DNA from: Bryobacterales bacterium
GTDB taxonomy: Bacteria; Acidobacteriota; Terriglobia; Bryobacterales; Bryobacteraceae
DNA length: 64,000 nucleotides
NCBI GenBank assembly: GCA_003167495.1
Contig: PMSX01000137.1
Span: forward strand, 27,625-91,624
Reading direction: 5' to 3'
Shown: positions 42,457 through 50,197 of the stretch, one piece after another
Numbering within the stretch: the first letter of the stretch is position 1
Layout of the letters: the number at the start of each line of letters is the position of its first letter
Program-made: the position numbers and the translations under genes
Notes under the pieces: model-generated
Told to the model about the DNA's origin: nothing
Seen by the model: the letters and a program-made list of their open reading frames with translations, nothing else
Database searches by the model: none

Positions 42457-42472
42457 TGCACGCCGTGGGCCA
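42457..42472 (-). promoter_or_regulatory. Predicted sigma-54 promoter of the DUF1328 gene
   Basis: On the minus strand TGGCCC-ACGGC-GTGCA keeps the invariant GG and GC, with TGGC at -24 and TGCA at -12. The predicted start is about 42446, 18 bases before ATG 42428, directly before AAGGAC. Confidence 0.55.
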
Positions 42473-42598
42473 CTTAACGCGCCGAAGGCCCGAGCTTGAC
42501 TAAGTGCACATATTCATGGATCTTTTCTAAATCTAGTGCACCGTATTGCGGCGGTCACCCTGTCCTCGCGGCAGAAATTGCACGGCAAAAAGTAAGGC

Positions 42599-42615
42599 GG
42601 TGCAAGAGTTGCACC
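42599..42615. promoter_or_regulatory. GCAA-N3-TTGC palindrome, putative enhancer
   Basis: GGTGCAA-GAG-TTGCACC is a perfect dyad midway (127 and 142 bases) between the two outward-facing sigma-54-type promoters of the DUF1328/BON gap. It shares the GCAA-N3-TTGC core with the pair at 39436-39469. A half-site GGCAA at 42584-42588 lies beside it. The remaining sequence of this 390-base gap shows no gene. Confidence 0.6.
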
Positions 42616-42756
42616 AGGCCTCCCCACTAGCGGCGATTCCCGGCGGCTTGAAAGGGAAGTGCGAAGTCCTCAAAAAGACTCAGTACCTCAATGAAAACAC
42701 AACGATCTGTTTCATGGCCACGGGCCGCGCGCATTCACGCAGCAGTTCTACATGTT

Positions 42757-42772
42757 TGGCCGCCAATTTGCA
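42757..42772 (+). promoter_or_regulatory. Predicted sigma-54 promoter of the BON/YflT operon
   Basis: TGGCCG-CCAAT-TTGCA has the invariant GG and GC and a full TTGCA. The predicted start is about 42783, 36 bases before ATG 42819, with AAAAGG between. Confidence 0.6.
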
Positions 42773-42818
42773 TCTCCCTTTGCGATGCAGCTTTCTGCTT
42801 TGAAAAGGTACTTCCAAC

Positions 42819-43205
42819 ATGAGAAGAATTGCTAGCCAACTCGGACACTTGACTCTATTGCTTTCTTTAGCGTCCACTCCGACGTTTGTGACCGCTCAAG
42901 ATCAGTCCCCTCCAGATAACACCAGACAAAACAAGAACCCAGGGGCAACAGCCGAAAACCAAAAGGAAAATAAAGCCGACCGCGTAACCACCCAAAAGAT
43001 CCGGAAAGCGATTCTGGCCGATAAATCGCTTTCCACCTATGCTCATAACATCAAAGTCATCACTATTCAAGGTGCGGTCGAGCTGAAAGGCCCGGTCCGT
43101 TCGGATGAGGAAAAGGCTGCGGTCGAAGCCAAGGCTGTTGAGATAGCCGGAGCCGGCAATGTAAAGAACGAATTGACAATTGCTTCTAAGACTGACAACA
43201 ACTGA
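42819..43205 (+). CDS. Secreted BON-domain protein
   Basis: A 128-residue exported protein (signal TLLLSLASTPTFVTAQ), an Asn/Gln/Lys-rich linker, and one BON domain: TTQKIRKAILADKSLSTYAH, then IKVITIQGAVELKGPVRSDEE, then IAGAGNVKNELTI. BON domains bind phospholipid at the periplasmic face and are found in osmotic-stress proteins such as OsmY. It is followed after 21 bases by the YflT-like gene. A predicted sigma-54 promoter stands upstream. Confidence 0.88.
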   Translation: MRRIASQLGHLTLLLSLASTPTFVTAQDQSPPDNTRQNKNPGATAENQKENKADRVTTQKIRKAILADKSLSTYAHNIKVITIQGAVELKGPVRSDEEKAAVEAKAVEIAGAGNVKNELTIASKTDNN

Positions 43206-43226
43206 GAGGAGTTCAGATAATAAAAA

Positions 43227-43790
43227 ATGGCAAACACTTCAGTATTTGGTATTTATTCGACGGCGGCTGGAGCCAATGCCGCCGTGGCGGAGATGAGGGA
43301 TGCGGGTTTCCGCAGTGCCGATATTTCGGTTCTGCTATCGGAAAACATTGGAACCAAGGATTTTGCGTTCAAGAAGGGCACCAAAGCTCCTGAAGGAAGC
43401 GCGACTGGTGCTACCTCAGGCGCGGTTCTTGGCGGAGCTCTTGGATGGCTCGTCGGGATCGGCGCTTTAGCCATCCCGGGTCTCGGACCATTTATCGCTG
43501 CCGGCCCGATCATTGCGCTGTTAAGCGGTATTGGTGTAGGAGGAGCCGTTGGCGGGTTCGCTGGGGCCTTGATAGGAATGGGTATCCCAGAGTACGAGGC
43601 GAAGCGTTATCAGGGTTTGGTGCAAGACGGAGGGATTCTCCTTTCGGTCCACGCTGACGACTCTAAATGGACAACCTTGGCCAAAGAGATCATGCAGCGC
43701 ACTGGAGCGAAGGACATTTCCTCAACTAGTGAATCGAAGGGTGACTTTGCAAACTCCGATCGTCCGAAAGTCACCACAATCAGCCGTTAG
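43227..43790 (+). CDS. YflT-like general stress protein with glycine-zipper region
   Basis: A 187-residue protein. The N-terminus has SVFGIYSTAAGANAAVAEMRDAG, the start of the YflT/general stress protein 17M fold, then a long Gly/Ala-rich hydrophobic stretch (SGAVLGGALGWLVGIGALAI, GIGVGGAVGGFAGALIGMGI) of the glycine-zipper type, and a C-terminal alpha/beta part with YEAKRYQGLVQDGGILLSVH. Proteins of this design are frequently induced by stress and may sit in membranes. Second gene after BON, probably same transcript. Confidence 0.82.
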   Translation: MANTSVFGIYSTAAGANAAVAEMRDAGFRSADISVLLSENIGTKDFAFKKGTKAPEGSATGATSGAVLGGALGWLVGIGALAIPGLGPFIAAGPIIALLSGIGVGGAVGGFAGALIGMGIPEYEAKRYQGLVQDGGILLSVHADDSKWTTLAKEIMQRTGAKDISSTSESKGDFANSDRPKVTTISR

Positions 43791-43836
43791 TCACAAAAAA
43801 GTTTGATTACTTTTCCGTTATGAAAAACGGGAAATG

Positions 43837-43889
43837 CGGTGGTTTTCGGCCTCCCTCGTTCATCGCCTGCGAACCACCGTTCTTTTTTG
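43837..43889 (+). terminator. Probable terminator of the BON/YflT operon
   Basis: CGGTGGTT (43837-43844) pairs with AACCACCG (43872-43879), with a 27-base loop and a T-rich run (43880-43888). The long loop makes it only moderately convincing. It separates the operon from the convergent receiver gene. Confidence 0.5.
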
Positions 43890-43940
43890 TCTTTACAGGT
43901 TCAAGGCCCGGTACGCGAAATCCATTGCAACGGGCCTATT

Positions 43941-44357
43941 TTATTGAGCCGAGCGTTCCAGCAAATCGCGAACGATCTTGCCGATTTCCATGTAACGGTG
44001 CAAGTCGCTTGGTTTCCGGAAGAATTGGTTGGCGCCAAGTTCGAGACATCGCTTGCGGTCGTGCGGCGAATCGGAGGACGTCAGTAAAATCACTGGCACA
44101 GAAGTGAGTTCTTTGTTCTGCCGGAGCCGCATCAGCACCTCGGCGCCGTCCCGCTTCGGAAGATCCAAATCCACCATCAGCAAGTCGATCTTCCGGCCCC
44201 CTTTTTCGGCCTCCGCCACCAGGTTAATCGCTTCTTCTCCGTCCTTTGCGACTGTCAAATCGTACGCAATGCGTTCGGAGTCGAGAGCGCGCCTCACTAA
44301 GAAGACATCTCCCGGGTTGTCTTCGGCCAATACCAGCATGGCTTTGTTTTCACTCAT
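43941..44357 (-). CDS. Single-domain response regulator (Rcp1-like)
   Basis: A 138-residue receiver protein without an output domain. Acidic pocket AEDNPGDVFLVRRAL, phosphoacceptor Asp63 in MVDLDLPKRDG, the switch Thr/Ser in VILLTSSDSPHD, and the conserved Lys in FFRKPSD. The DNPGD start and the LDLPKRDG segment are typical of Rcp1-type receivers that pair with PAS- or phytochrome-type kinases. Its ATG lies eight bases inside the end of the histidine kinase gene, so the two are coupled. It should relay phosphate to, or act as a sink for, the kinase. Confidence 0.92.
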   Translation of the reverse strand: MSENKAMLVLAEDNPGDVFLVRRALDSERIAYDLTVAKDGEEAINLVAEAEKGGRKIDLLMVDLDLPKRDGAEVLMRLRQNKELTSVPVILLTSSDSPHDRKRCLELGANQFFRKPSDLHRYMEIGKIVRDLLERSAQ

Positions 44358-46878
44358 GAATATCCTCTATGCTGGGGCGGGCTGTGAAACAAAAGACCGA
44401 ACCTTGTCCAGCGCTTGACTCGATCCAAATCGTTCCACCGCTCCGCTCAATCAGTTTTTGACATAATGCCAAGCCGATTCCTGTTCCCGGAACGTCCTGG
44501 CCGTGCAGCCTTCTAAACACCCCAAATATTTGTTTTTGATGTTCGGCGGCAACGCCAATGCCATTATCTTTAACGGAAAATAACCACATTCCGTCCTGCC
44601 GTCGCGCCTCCACGCGAACCACAGGTGCCACATCGGCCTGTCTATACTTTAACGAATTGCCCAATAAGTTTTGAAAAATCTGATTGAGGTAAACCTCCGG
44701 CATTCTTACGCGTGGCAGGGGCGTCGAGGAAATCTCGGCGTTCGACTGCTGAATCAAAGCGGCCAGATTTGTGCACGCAGTCTTAAATGCCTGCTCACTA
44801 TCCGCCGTTTCGTTCAGATGGTCGTCTGGAGCCCCAGCTCGCGCATAACTTAGGAGATCCTTCAGCAGATTCTCCATCCGCAACGCTCCATCAACCGCAA
44901 AGTCGAGATACATGTTACCTTGGCCAGTCAGTTTATCTCCATACTCCTCCTTAAGCAATTGGGAATAAATCACCACCATGCGGAGCGGCTCCTGCAAATC
45001 GTGACTGGCCGCATAAGCAAACTGCTCCAAATCCAGATTAGAGCGCTTCAAAGCCTCGTTGGCTTGTTGCAGCAGGTCTGTTGCCTCCCGCTGCTCATGG
45101 ACATCGGTGCAAGACCCAAACCAGCGGAGGATTCGGCCATCGGCGGCTCGAATGGGAACAGCGCGGCACGTGTACCAGCGAGGCTTCTCGTTCTCCGCTC
45201 TTCGAAACCGGCAATCGGATTGGAATGTCTCGCCGGAACCAAGTGAACGCTTCCAGACATCGAGGCACCTCTCGCGATCCTCCGGATGCAGGAAATAAGC
45301 CCATCCCTGTTCCCCGGCGGCCTCGAGAGTGAGGCCTGTATCCTCCTGCCAGCGGTTGTTCAAGTACTCAGTTGTGCCGTCCGCAGTGCTGGTCCAAACC
45401 AGCTGAGGCAAAGAATCCGCGGTTGTCCGATAGCGCTCTTCGCTGACTCGCAACTCCTGCTCTGCGCGCCTCCGGTCCGAGATGTCGGAATAATAGCCTG
45501 CGCAATACGCGATTTCACCACGTTCGTTACGAACAAGCGTGATGTCGGACAAAGCGGGGAATTCGCTGCCATCTTTTCGCACATGGGTGGTTTCCGTGAG
45601 CACGTGATCGCCTGAGGCTCCCGCCAAAGCCCTTGCCTTGGCCGGCCACACTTCAGGTGACACCACCAGCGAGTACAGTTTACCCTCGAGTTCACAGGGC
45701 TCGTATCCGTGCATGCCGGCAAACGCTGGATTAACCTGCATAAGTGTTGGCTGCTCACCGGGAGCCAAAATAGCCATTCCAAATCCGGCATGCTCAAAGA
45801 TGTGCTCCCAGCGCTCCAACGACTCGCGCACTCGCTTCTGGCCCGTCCTGTCGCGAAAAACCATGACGATACCGTTCAACTGATTCAATGAATCGAGAAT
45901 CGGGGCAGCGCTATCGTCGATTGCCAGCTTTGATCCATCGCGGCGCACGAGGCAAGCGCGGTTGGCTAACTCAAAGGCTTGTCGCTCCCGCATGGCCCGC
46001 CGCGCTGGATTTTCGACGATCTCGCCGGTATCTTCATCGCAGACCGGAAAGACCCTTTCCATCGGCTGACCTTTGGCTTCGTCCAATGTCCATCCGGTTA
46101 GTTGTTCAGCCACTGGATTTAAAAACGTGACCACTGCTTGCGCATCGGTAGTGATGACACCGTCGCCAATACTACTGAGCGTCACGTGAAGCCGCACTCG
46201 TGCATCATCGAGTTGCCTGATTAATTGTTCCCGCCGCCGGTTGGCCATTTGAATGAGCCACAGAGAGATCCCCAGCAGCGCGGCAAGGATCCCGCATGTC
46301 AAAAGAATGAACTCTGTCATTCGGTCCTGCAGACGTTCCACTTCCCGCGAATGAACCAGAAGCCTGGCCTGCGTGGCGTCCCCTATCTCGGCGCTCAGCT
46401 GCCGGATTGCTTCCATCCTCTGCTGGCCCCGGTCTGAGCGCACAATGGCCAGGGCCGCCTCGGCTCCCTCCTGATCGCGCACTGCAATTGTGGAATCGAC
46501 TTCCGCTATCTTCCCCCGCACCAATGGCTGGAGTTGACTTAGCCGTTCGGCTTGATCCGGTGCCCGAAGCTCTGTGCCGAGCGCGCTGGCTAAGGTTGGC
46601 AACTCCTTTTTGGCGGAATGATAGGGGCGCAGGTACTTGGGGTCGCCGGTCAGTAGGTATCCGCGCTGCCCGGTTTCAACATCCTTCAGCGAAGACAAAA
46701 ATGCCTCGTTCGTTTGAGCAGCTTGATTCAAGCCCTCTACCTCTAGCCGTGCTCGCTGGATAAGATTCGAGTCTCTGTAGTACAGAGCGGTGCCAGCCAG
46801 CAGCACGGCTATGGAAAGTGGTAGCAAGAAGCCTTCCACTTTGAATGGCAATTGCCGTATGTTCGCCCTTGTCCCCAT
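44350..46878 (-). CDS. Membrane sensor histidine kinase (CHASE3, three PAS domains)
   Basis: An 842-residue kinase. TM1 (about 16-33), periplasmic CHASE3 domain (about 36-187) with DVETGQRGYLLTGDP, TM2 (about 190-210), PAS1 (230-345), PAS2 (355-470), PAS3 (480-600), then HisKA with His626 in AYAASHDLQEPLRM and an HATPase domain with NLLGNSLKY, VKDNGIGV and GTGIGLALCQ. The SHDLQEP form is that of Cph1-like kinases, whose partners are Rcp1-type receivers, as encoded next. It is divergent from a short soluble kinase, with a TTACC-N7-GGTAA dyad (46894-46910) in the 31-base gap between them. Confidence 0.93.
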   Translation of the reverse strand: MGTRANIRQLPFKVEGFLLPLSIAVLLAGTALYYRDSNLIQRARLEVEGLNQAAQTNEAFLSSLKDVETGQRGYLLTGDPKYLRPYHSAKKELPTLASALGTELRAPDQAERLSQLQPLVRGKIAEVDSTIAVRDQEGAEAALAIVRSDRGQQRMEAIRQLSAEIGDATQARLLVHSREVERLQDRMTEFILLTCGILAALLGISLWLIQMANRRREQLIRQLDDARVRLHVTLSSIGDGVITTDAQAVVTFLNPVAEQLTGWTLDEAKGQPMERVFPVCDEDTGEIVENPARRAMRERQAFELANRACLVRRDGSKLAIDDSAAPILDSLNQLNGIVMVFRDRTGQKRVRESLERWEHIFEHAGFGMAILAPGEQPTLMQVNPAFAGMHGYEPCELEGKLYSLVVSPEVWPAKARALAGASGDHVLTETTHVRKDGSEFPALSDITLVRNERGEIAYCAGYYSDISDRRRAEQELRVSEERYRTTADSLPQLVWTSTADGTTEYLNNRWQEDTGLTLEAAGEQGWAYFLHPEDRERCLDVWKRSLGSGETFQSDCRFRRAENEKPRWYTCRAVPIRAADGRILRWFGSCTDVHEQREATDLLQQANEALKRSNLDLEQFAYAASHDLQEPLRMVVIYSQLLKEEYGDKLTGQGNMYLDFAVDGALRMENLLKDLLSYARAGAPDDHLNETADSEQAFKTACTNLAALIQQSNAEISSTPLPRVRMPEVYLNQIFQNLLGNSLKYRQADVAPVVRVEARRQDGMWLFSVKDNGIGVAAEHQKQIFGVFRRLHGQDVPGTGIGLALCQKLIERSGGTIWIESSAGQGSVFCFTARPSIEDIHE

Positions 46879-46909
46879 TTCGCCCGTGTTATGTTACCTT
46901 ACGTCGGTA

Positions 46910-47614
46910 ATGTCCCCAATGTCTGCTTCGCGCGACACGAACTCCGACCAGTTCCGCAAGTTCGCCTACACTACGATTCATCATCTTCAAGAGCCCGTCC
47001 GTATGGTAGGGGTGTACGCGGAGATGTTAAAGAGCGCCGAAACTGAAAACCTTCTTGCAGACGTAGCCGAACCACTGGAATTTTTGCAGAAAGCGGCTTC
47101 ACAAATGCAAAAACTGCTGCAAGGTCTCTCTGACCTCACAACCGTAACTCTGGAAAAGTGCCTTCTCAAAACCCACCTCCCGCTGGACTTACCACTTCGG
47201 CAGGCAATGCTCAATTTGAGCTCGGACATAAAGCGCTTCGACGCAAATATCTCATACCGCACCTTGCCTTCCATTACTGGGCATTCCGATCATCTTCAAT
47301 TGCTTTTCTGGCATCTGCTGCAAAACGCCATTTTGTACCGAGGAGAGAACAGACCACAAATAGTGATTTCGGCTACGCCGGTTGGACCGGAGTGGATAGT
47401 GGAAATCCGCGATAACGCTTGTGGAATCGCGCCAGAGTTCCAGAATAATGTCTTCGAACCCTATGCCCGCTTGCATGGAAAAGCGATCCCGGGAAACGGC
47501 CTTGGCTTGGCAATCTGCCGCACCATCGTCGAGAACCACGGCGGGCGGATTTGGGTGAAGTCTGATGTTGGTCACGGATCCAGTTTCTTCTTTACGCTAC
47601 CTGCCGGCGGCTGA
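46910..47614 (+). CDS. Short soluble histidine kinase with an H-H phosphoacceptor site
   Basis: A 234-residue kinase core with no sensor or membrane part. The HisKA helix is AYTTIHHLQEPVRM: the phosphoacceptor is His24, but the next residue, normally Asp or Glu (as in SHDLQEP of the neighbour), is His. The HATPase part is complete, with LLQNAILYR (N box), IRDNACGIA (G1), GNGLGLAICR (G2). I start at ATG 46910; longer forms would run into the opposite kinase gene. It ends inside the sigma-54 activator gene by 18 bases, tail to tail. It could be a phosphatase-type or cross-acting partner of the neighbouring receiver proteins. Confidence 0.8.
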   Translation: MSPMSASRDTNSDQFRKFAYTTIHHLQEPVRMVGVYAEMLKSAETENLLADVAEPLEFLQKAASQMQKLLQGLSDLTTVTLEKCLLKTHLPLDLPLRQAMLNLSSDIKRFDANISYRTLPSITGHSDHLQLLFWHLLQNAILYRGENRPQIVISATPVGPEWIVEIRDNACGIAPEFQNNVFEPYARLHGKAIPGNGLGLAICRTIVENHGGRIWVKSDVGHGSSFFFTLPAGG

Positions 47615-49066
47615 ACCGTAAGAGGCAACAGCCGGCGGCCCCGCTTTTGCCGCTTTTTCCCGGAACTCCGCAATTCGATTCTGTAGCGTGCGAAGACTGA
47701 TACCCAGCAAATCGGCCGCGAGCCGGCGGTTGCTCTGGGTGTATTTGAGGGTGAGTTGAATATAGGCCTCTTCCGCCTCGGAAAGCGGCAAGCCGGGCTT
47801 GAGTGTGATGGCGCCATCGCCACTCGCGGCCAGTTTGGGCAGCGGCAGAGGCCGATCCGGGTTGAGATGCTTGTCTTTGATAAGGCCCTCACCAGCCAGG
47901 ATGACTGCACGCTCGATCACGTTCCTCAGTTCTCTCACGTTGCCCGGCCAATCGTACCTTTCCAGGCCGCTGAGAGCGTCGGCGTGCAGGCCGGTTACGC
48001 GTGTCGCGTGTCTCTGATTCATATGATGAATCATCGCTTCGGCGATCGGCGCAATATCCTCTTTGCGCTGCCTCAGCGGTGGCAGCTCAATTCGAAATAC
48101 GTTCAGCCGGTAGTAGAGGTCCTCCCGAAGTTGCTGTTTCTGAATCGCCTTTTCAGGCGGATAGTTAGTCGCCGCAATCACCCGTGAATCGACTCCGATT
48201 TCGTTGCTTGCACCCAGCCTCCTTACCTTGAGATCCTCCAGCACCCGGAGAAGTTTTGTTTGGGTCTGCACCGGCATTTCGCCGATCTCATCCAGTAGCA
48301 GAGTCCCTCCGTGCGATTGTTCGAAAACTCCCGCGCGCCTCTCCACTGCCCCGGTGAACGAGCCCTTCTCGTGTCCAAACAGCTCGCTTTCAATCAAGGT
48401 TTCCGGCAGAGCCGCGCAATTGATCGCGATGAACGGGCCGGGAGCGCGCCGGCTGAGTCGGTGAATTTCTCTCGCGACCATCTCTTTGCCGGTGCCGCTT
48501 TCACCAGTGATCAGCACCGATGCCGAACTGGGCGCCACTTGACGAATGAGCGAGAATACCTGCTGGATCGCCGGTGACGTGCCCACTAGCTTGCCGAGAA
48601 AACCCTGCATCGACAGTTCGCGATTCAGCCGTTCCGACTCACGCATGAGGTGGTTCTGCGAGAGCGCCCGCTCTACCAGCGGCAACAGAACGCCAATCTT
48701 AACGGGCTTCTCCAGGAACCAGAATGCCTTCAATTCTTGTACAACGGCGACGGCCCTCTCCACGCTCCCAAAGCCGGTAAGGGCAATAACTGGAATCGAC
48801 GATTCTTTCCGCTGCAACTCCGCCAACATCTCAAAACCATCCATGCGCGGCATGCTCAAGTCTGTTAGGATAACGTCCGGATCGAAGGCGGCCAGCTTAC
48901 TAAGTGCCTCTAAGCCGTCACCAGCCAGTTCTGTTTGGAAACCTTCCACACTTAAGGCCGCGCCAAGTAATTGGCGTTGGTCGTCGTCATCTTCGACTAT
49001 TAAAACTCTGTAGGCACGGCCGCTCGGCCCGGCCAATCTATCGTCCACCTCTGACCATTGGCGCAT
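47597..49066 (-). CDS. NtrC-family sigma-54-dependent response regulator
   Basis: A 489-residue activator. Receiver domain at about residues 20-135 with the phosphoacceptor Asp69 in VILTDLSMPRMDG; AAA+ domain about 150-390 with Walker A GESGTGKEMVARE, the sigma-54 contact loop EKGSFTGAVERR (GSFTGA instead of GAFTGA), and Walker B GGTLLLDEIGEM; C-terminal Fis-type helix-turn-helix ending NRRLAADLLGISLRTLQNRI. It should activate sigma-54 promoters from upstream palindromic sites after phosphorylation. It is the obvious candidate to act on the -24/-12 promoters at 39.3-42.8 kb. Transcribed towards, and overlapping, the short kinase gene by 18 bases. Confidence 0.95.
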   Translation of the reverse strand: MRQWSEVDDRLAGPSGRAYRVLIVEDDDDQRQLLGAALSVEGFQTELAGDGLEALSKLAAFDPDVILTDLSMPRMDGFEMLAELQRKESSIPVIALTGFGSVERAVAVVQELKAFWFLEKPVKIGVLLPLVERALSQNHLMRESERLNRELSMQGFLGKLVGTSPAIQQVFSLIRQVAPSSASVLITGESGTGKEMVAREIHRLSRRAPGPFIAINCAALPETLIESELFGHEKGSFTGAVERRAGVFEQSHGGTLLLDEIGEMPVQTQTKLLRVLEDLKVRRLGASNEIGVDSRVIAATNYPPEKAIQKQQLREDLYYRLNVFRIELPPLRQRKEDIAPIAEAMIHHMNQRHATRVTGLHADALSGLERYDWPGNVRELRNVIERAVILAGEGLIKDKHLNPDRPLPLPKLAASGDGAITLKPGLPLSEAEEAYIQLTLKYTQSNRRLAADLLGISLRTLQNRIAEFREKAAKAGPPAVASYGSAAGR

Positions 49067-49222
49067 ATACCTTACACCAGTTCAATGCTCGCCGTGGTAA
49101 CAAAGTCTTCCATCGCTTAGGATACTTGCACTATCACTTTACAGACGCCTCGACATTGCCGGTCAAGTAATACGCGAATGAACGCGAGGCCGAACGACGC
49201 CGGCCGTTAGTCGCTAGGGTCT

Positions 49223-49250
49223 GGGGCGACCGAAACGTCGCCCCTTTTCT
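49223..49250 (+). terminator. Intrinsic terminator on the plus strand without an upstream protein gene
   Basis: GGGGCGAC (49223-49230), a six-base loop and GTCGCCCC (49237-49244), followed by TTTTCT. The U tract is present only for plus-strand transcripts, yet both flanking genes are on the minus strand. It could end a small RNA that starts in 49070-49200, or serve as a hairpin after the DUF892 gene. Confidence 0.65.
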
Positions 49251-49288
49251 TGGTCACAGTAATGCACACTACGTTGTCTTGGGTGTGC

Positions 49289-49822
49289 CTATCCGGAGAC
49301 TCTTGCTGTGCTCCTCAGTGCTTCAACGTTTATCTTCTGTGTAGCCAACTGAGTGAGCTTCTTATCAGCCACCGACTCCTCCTCAAGCGTGCTCTGTAGG
49401 AGATCGGCTACTTCCGTCAAACCCAACTGACCTGCAAAAGTCCGCGCGGAACCGTAACCGGCCATTTCGTAGTGCTCCACCCGTTGGGCAGCCGCTATCA
49501 ACCCGGCATCGCGAACGGCAGGATTACTGCCCTTGGAATTAATTATCTCCGACCCCTCACTCACTAGACCCTTCATTGCCTGACAAGTTTCACGAGAAGG
49601 TTCTATGCCCATGTCGTTGAATGCTTGCTCCAGACGAGTCACGTGATTCCGCGTTTGATCCAGATGCTCAAGGAACGCGTTCTTTAGTGCAGTCGAATTC
49701 GCTGCTTCTGCCATTTTCGGTAAGGCATCGACAAGGCGGTGTTCGGCGTCATACAAGTCTTTGATCTGTTCCACCAGCAGATCTTCCAAGGAATTAAATT
49801 CGGTCCTGGTCAAGAATCCCAT
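49289..49822 (-). CDS. DUF892 (YciE/YciF-like) ferritin-like protein
   Basis: A 177-residue four-helix protein of the DUF892 family. Motifs are LVEQIKDLYDAEHRLVDALP (with the first metal-type Glu/His), AFLEHLDQTRNHVTRLEQAF, RVEHYEMAGYGSARTFAGQL and LLQSTLEEESVADKKLTQLA; the E-x2-H and E-x6-H patterns resemble diiron proteins. In enterobacteria YciE/YciF are induced by stress. AGAGGT precedes ATG 49822. A GGCAA-N3-TTTCC near-palindrome lies 194 bases upstream, but no good -24/-12 promoter is found before this gene. Confidence 0.9.
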   Translation of the reverse strand: MGFLTRTEFNSLEDLLVEQIKDLYDAEHRLVDALPKMAEAANSTALKNAFLEHLDQTRNHVTRLEQAFNDMGIEPSRETCQAMKGLVSEGSEIINSKGSNPAVRDAGLIAAAQRVEHYEMAGYGSARTFAGQLGLTEVADLLQSTLEEESVADKKLTQLATQKINVEALRSTARVSG

Positions 49823-50015
49823 GTTTACCTCTTTTTCTTTTTTTCTATGGTTTGGTCGCCTATTCTAGTGGCATCCAGCAGTGGGACTATCCTCCGCTGC
49901 CAAACGTGACCTGGAACCTTTCCGCATGTCGGGGGGCCGGCTGGGTCGCAGATCAGAGGCGTTGTTCGGCTGGAAGCCGGCATTCAGAGTGATCCTGCTT
50001 AGATACGCTTCTAAT

Positions 50016-50028
50016 GGCAACTTTTTCC
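50016..50028. promoter_or_regulatory. Near-copy of the GCAA-N3-TTGC palindrome
   Basis: GGCAA-CTT-TTTCC differs from the site at 39436-39448 by one base. It is in the middle of the 375-base gap between the divergent DUF892 and UdgX genes; apart from a TTGCC-ATT-GGCAA dyad at 50074-50086 I see no other feature here. Confidence 0.35.
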
Positions 50029-50197
50029 ATAGATGCAAAAATCTCTGTCATGAGACAGTGGGTCTGAGCGCGGTTGCCATTGGCAATGAGTCAATTGGGT
50101 GGCCCTTCGCCTTTCAGCAGAGCCCTTTCCAGCGACTGGGCTTGTGAACTTGATTCGAAATGATCTTGGCCCTATATGTGCTAAATACGACGAAGGC

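Noticed and set aside
49881..50147. 88-codon plus-strand open frame before UdgX
   Set aside because: No recognisable pattern; it overlaps the regulatory dyads and another unsupported frame on the other strand.
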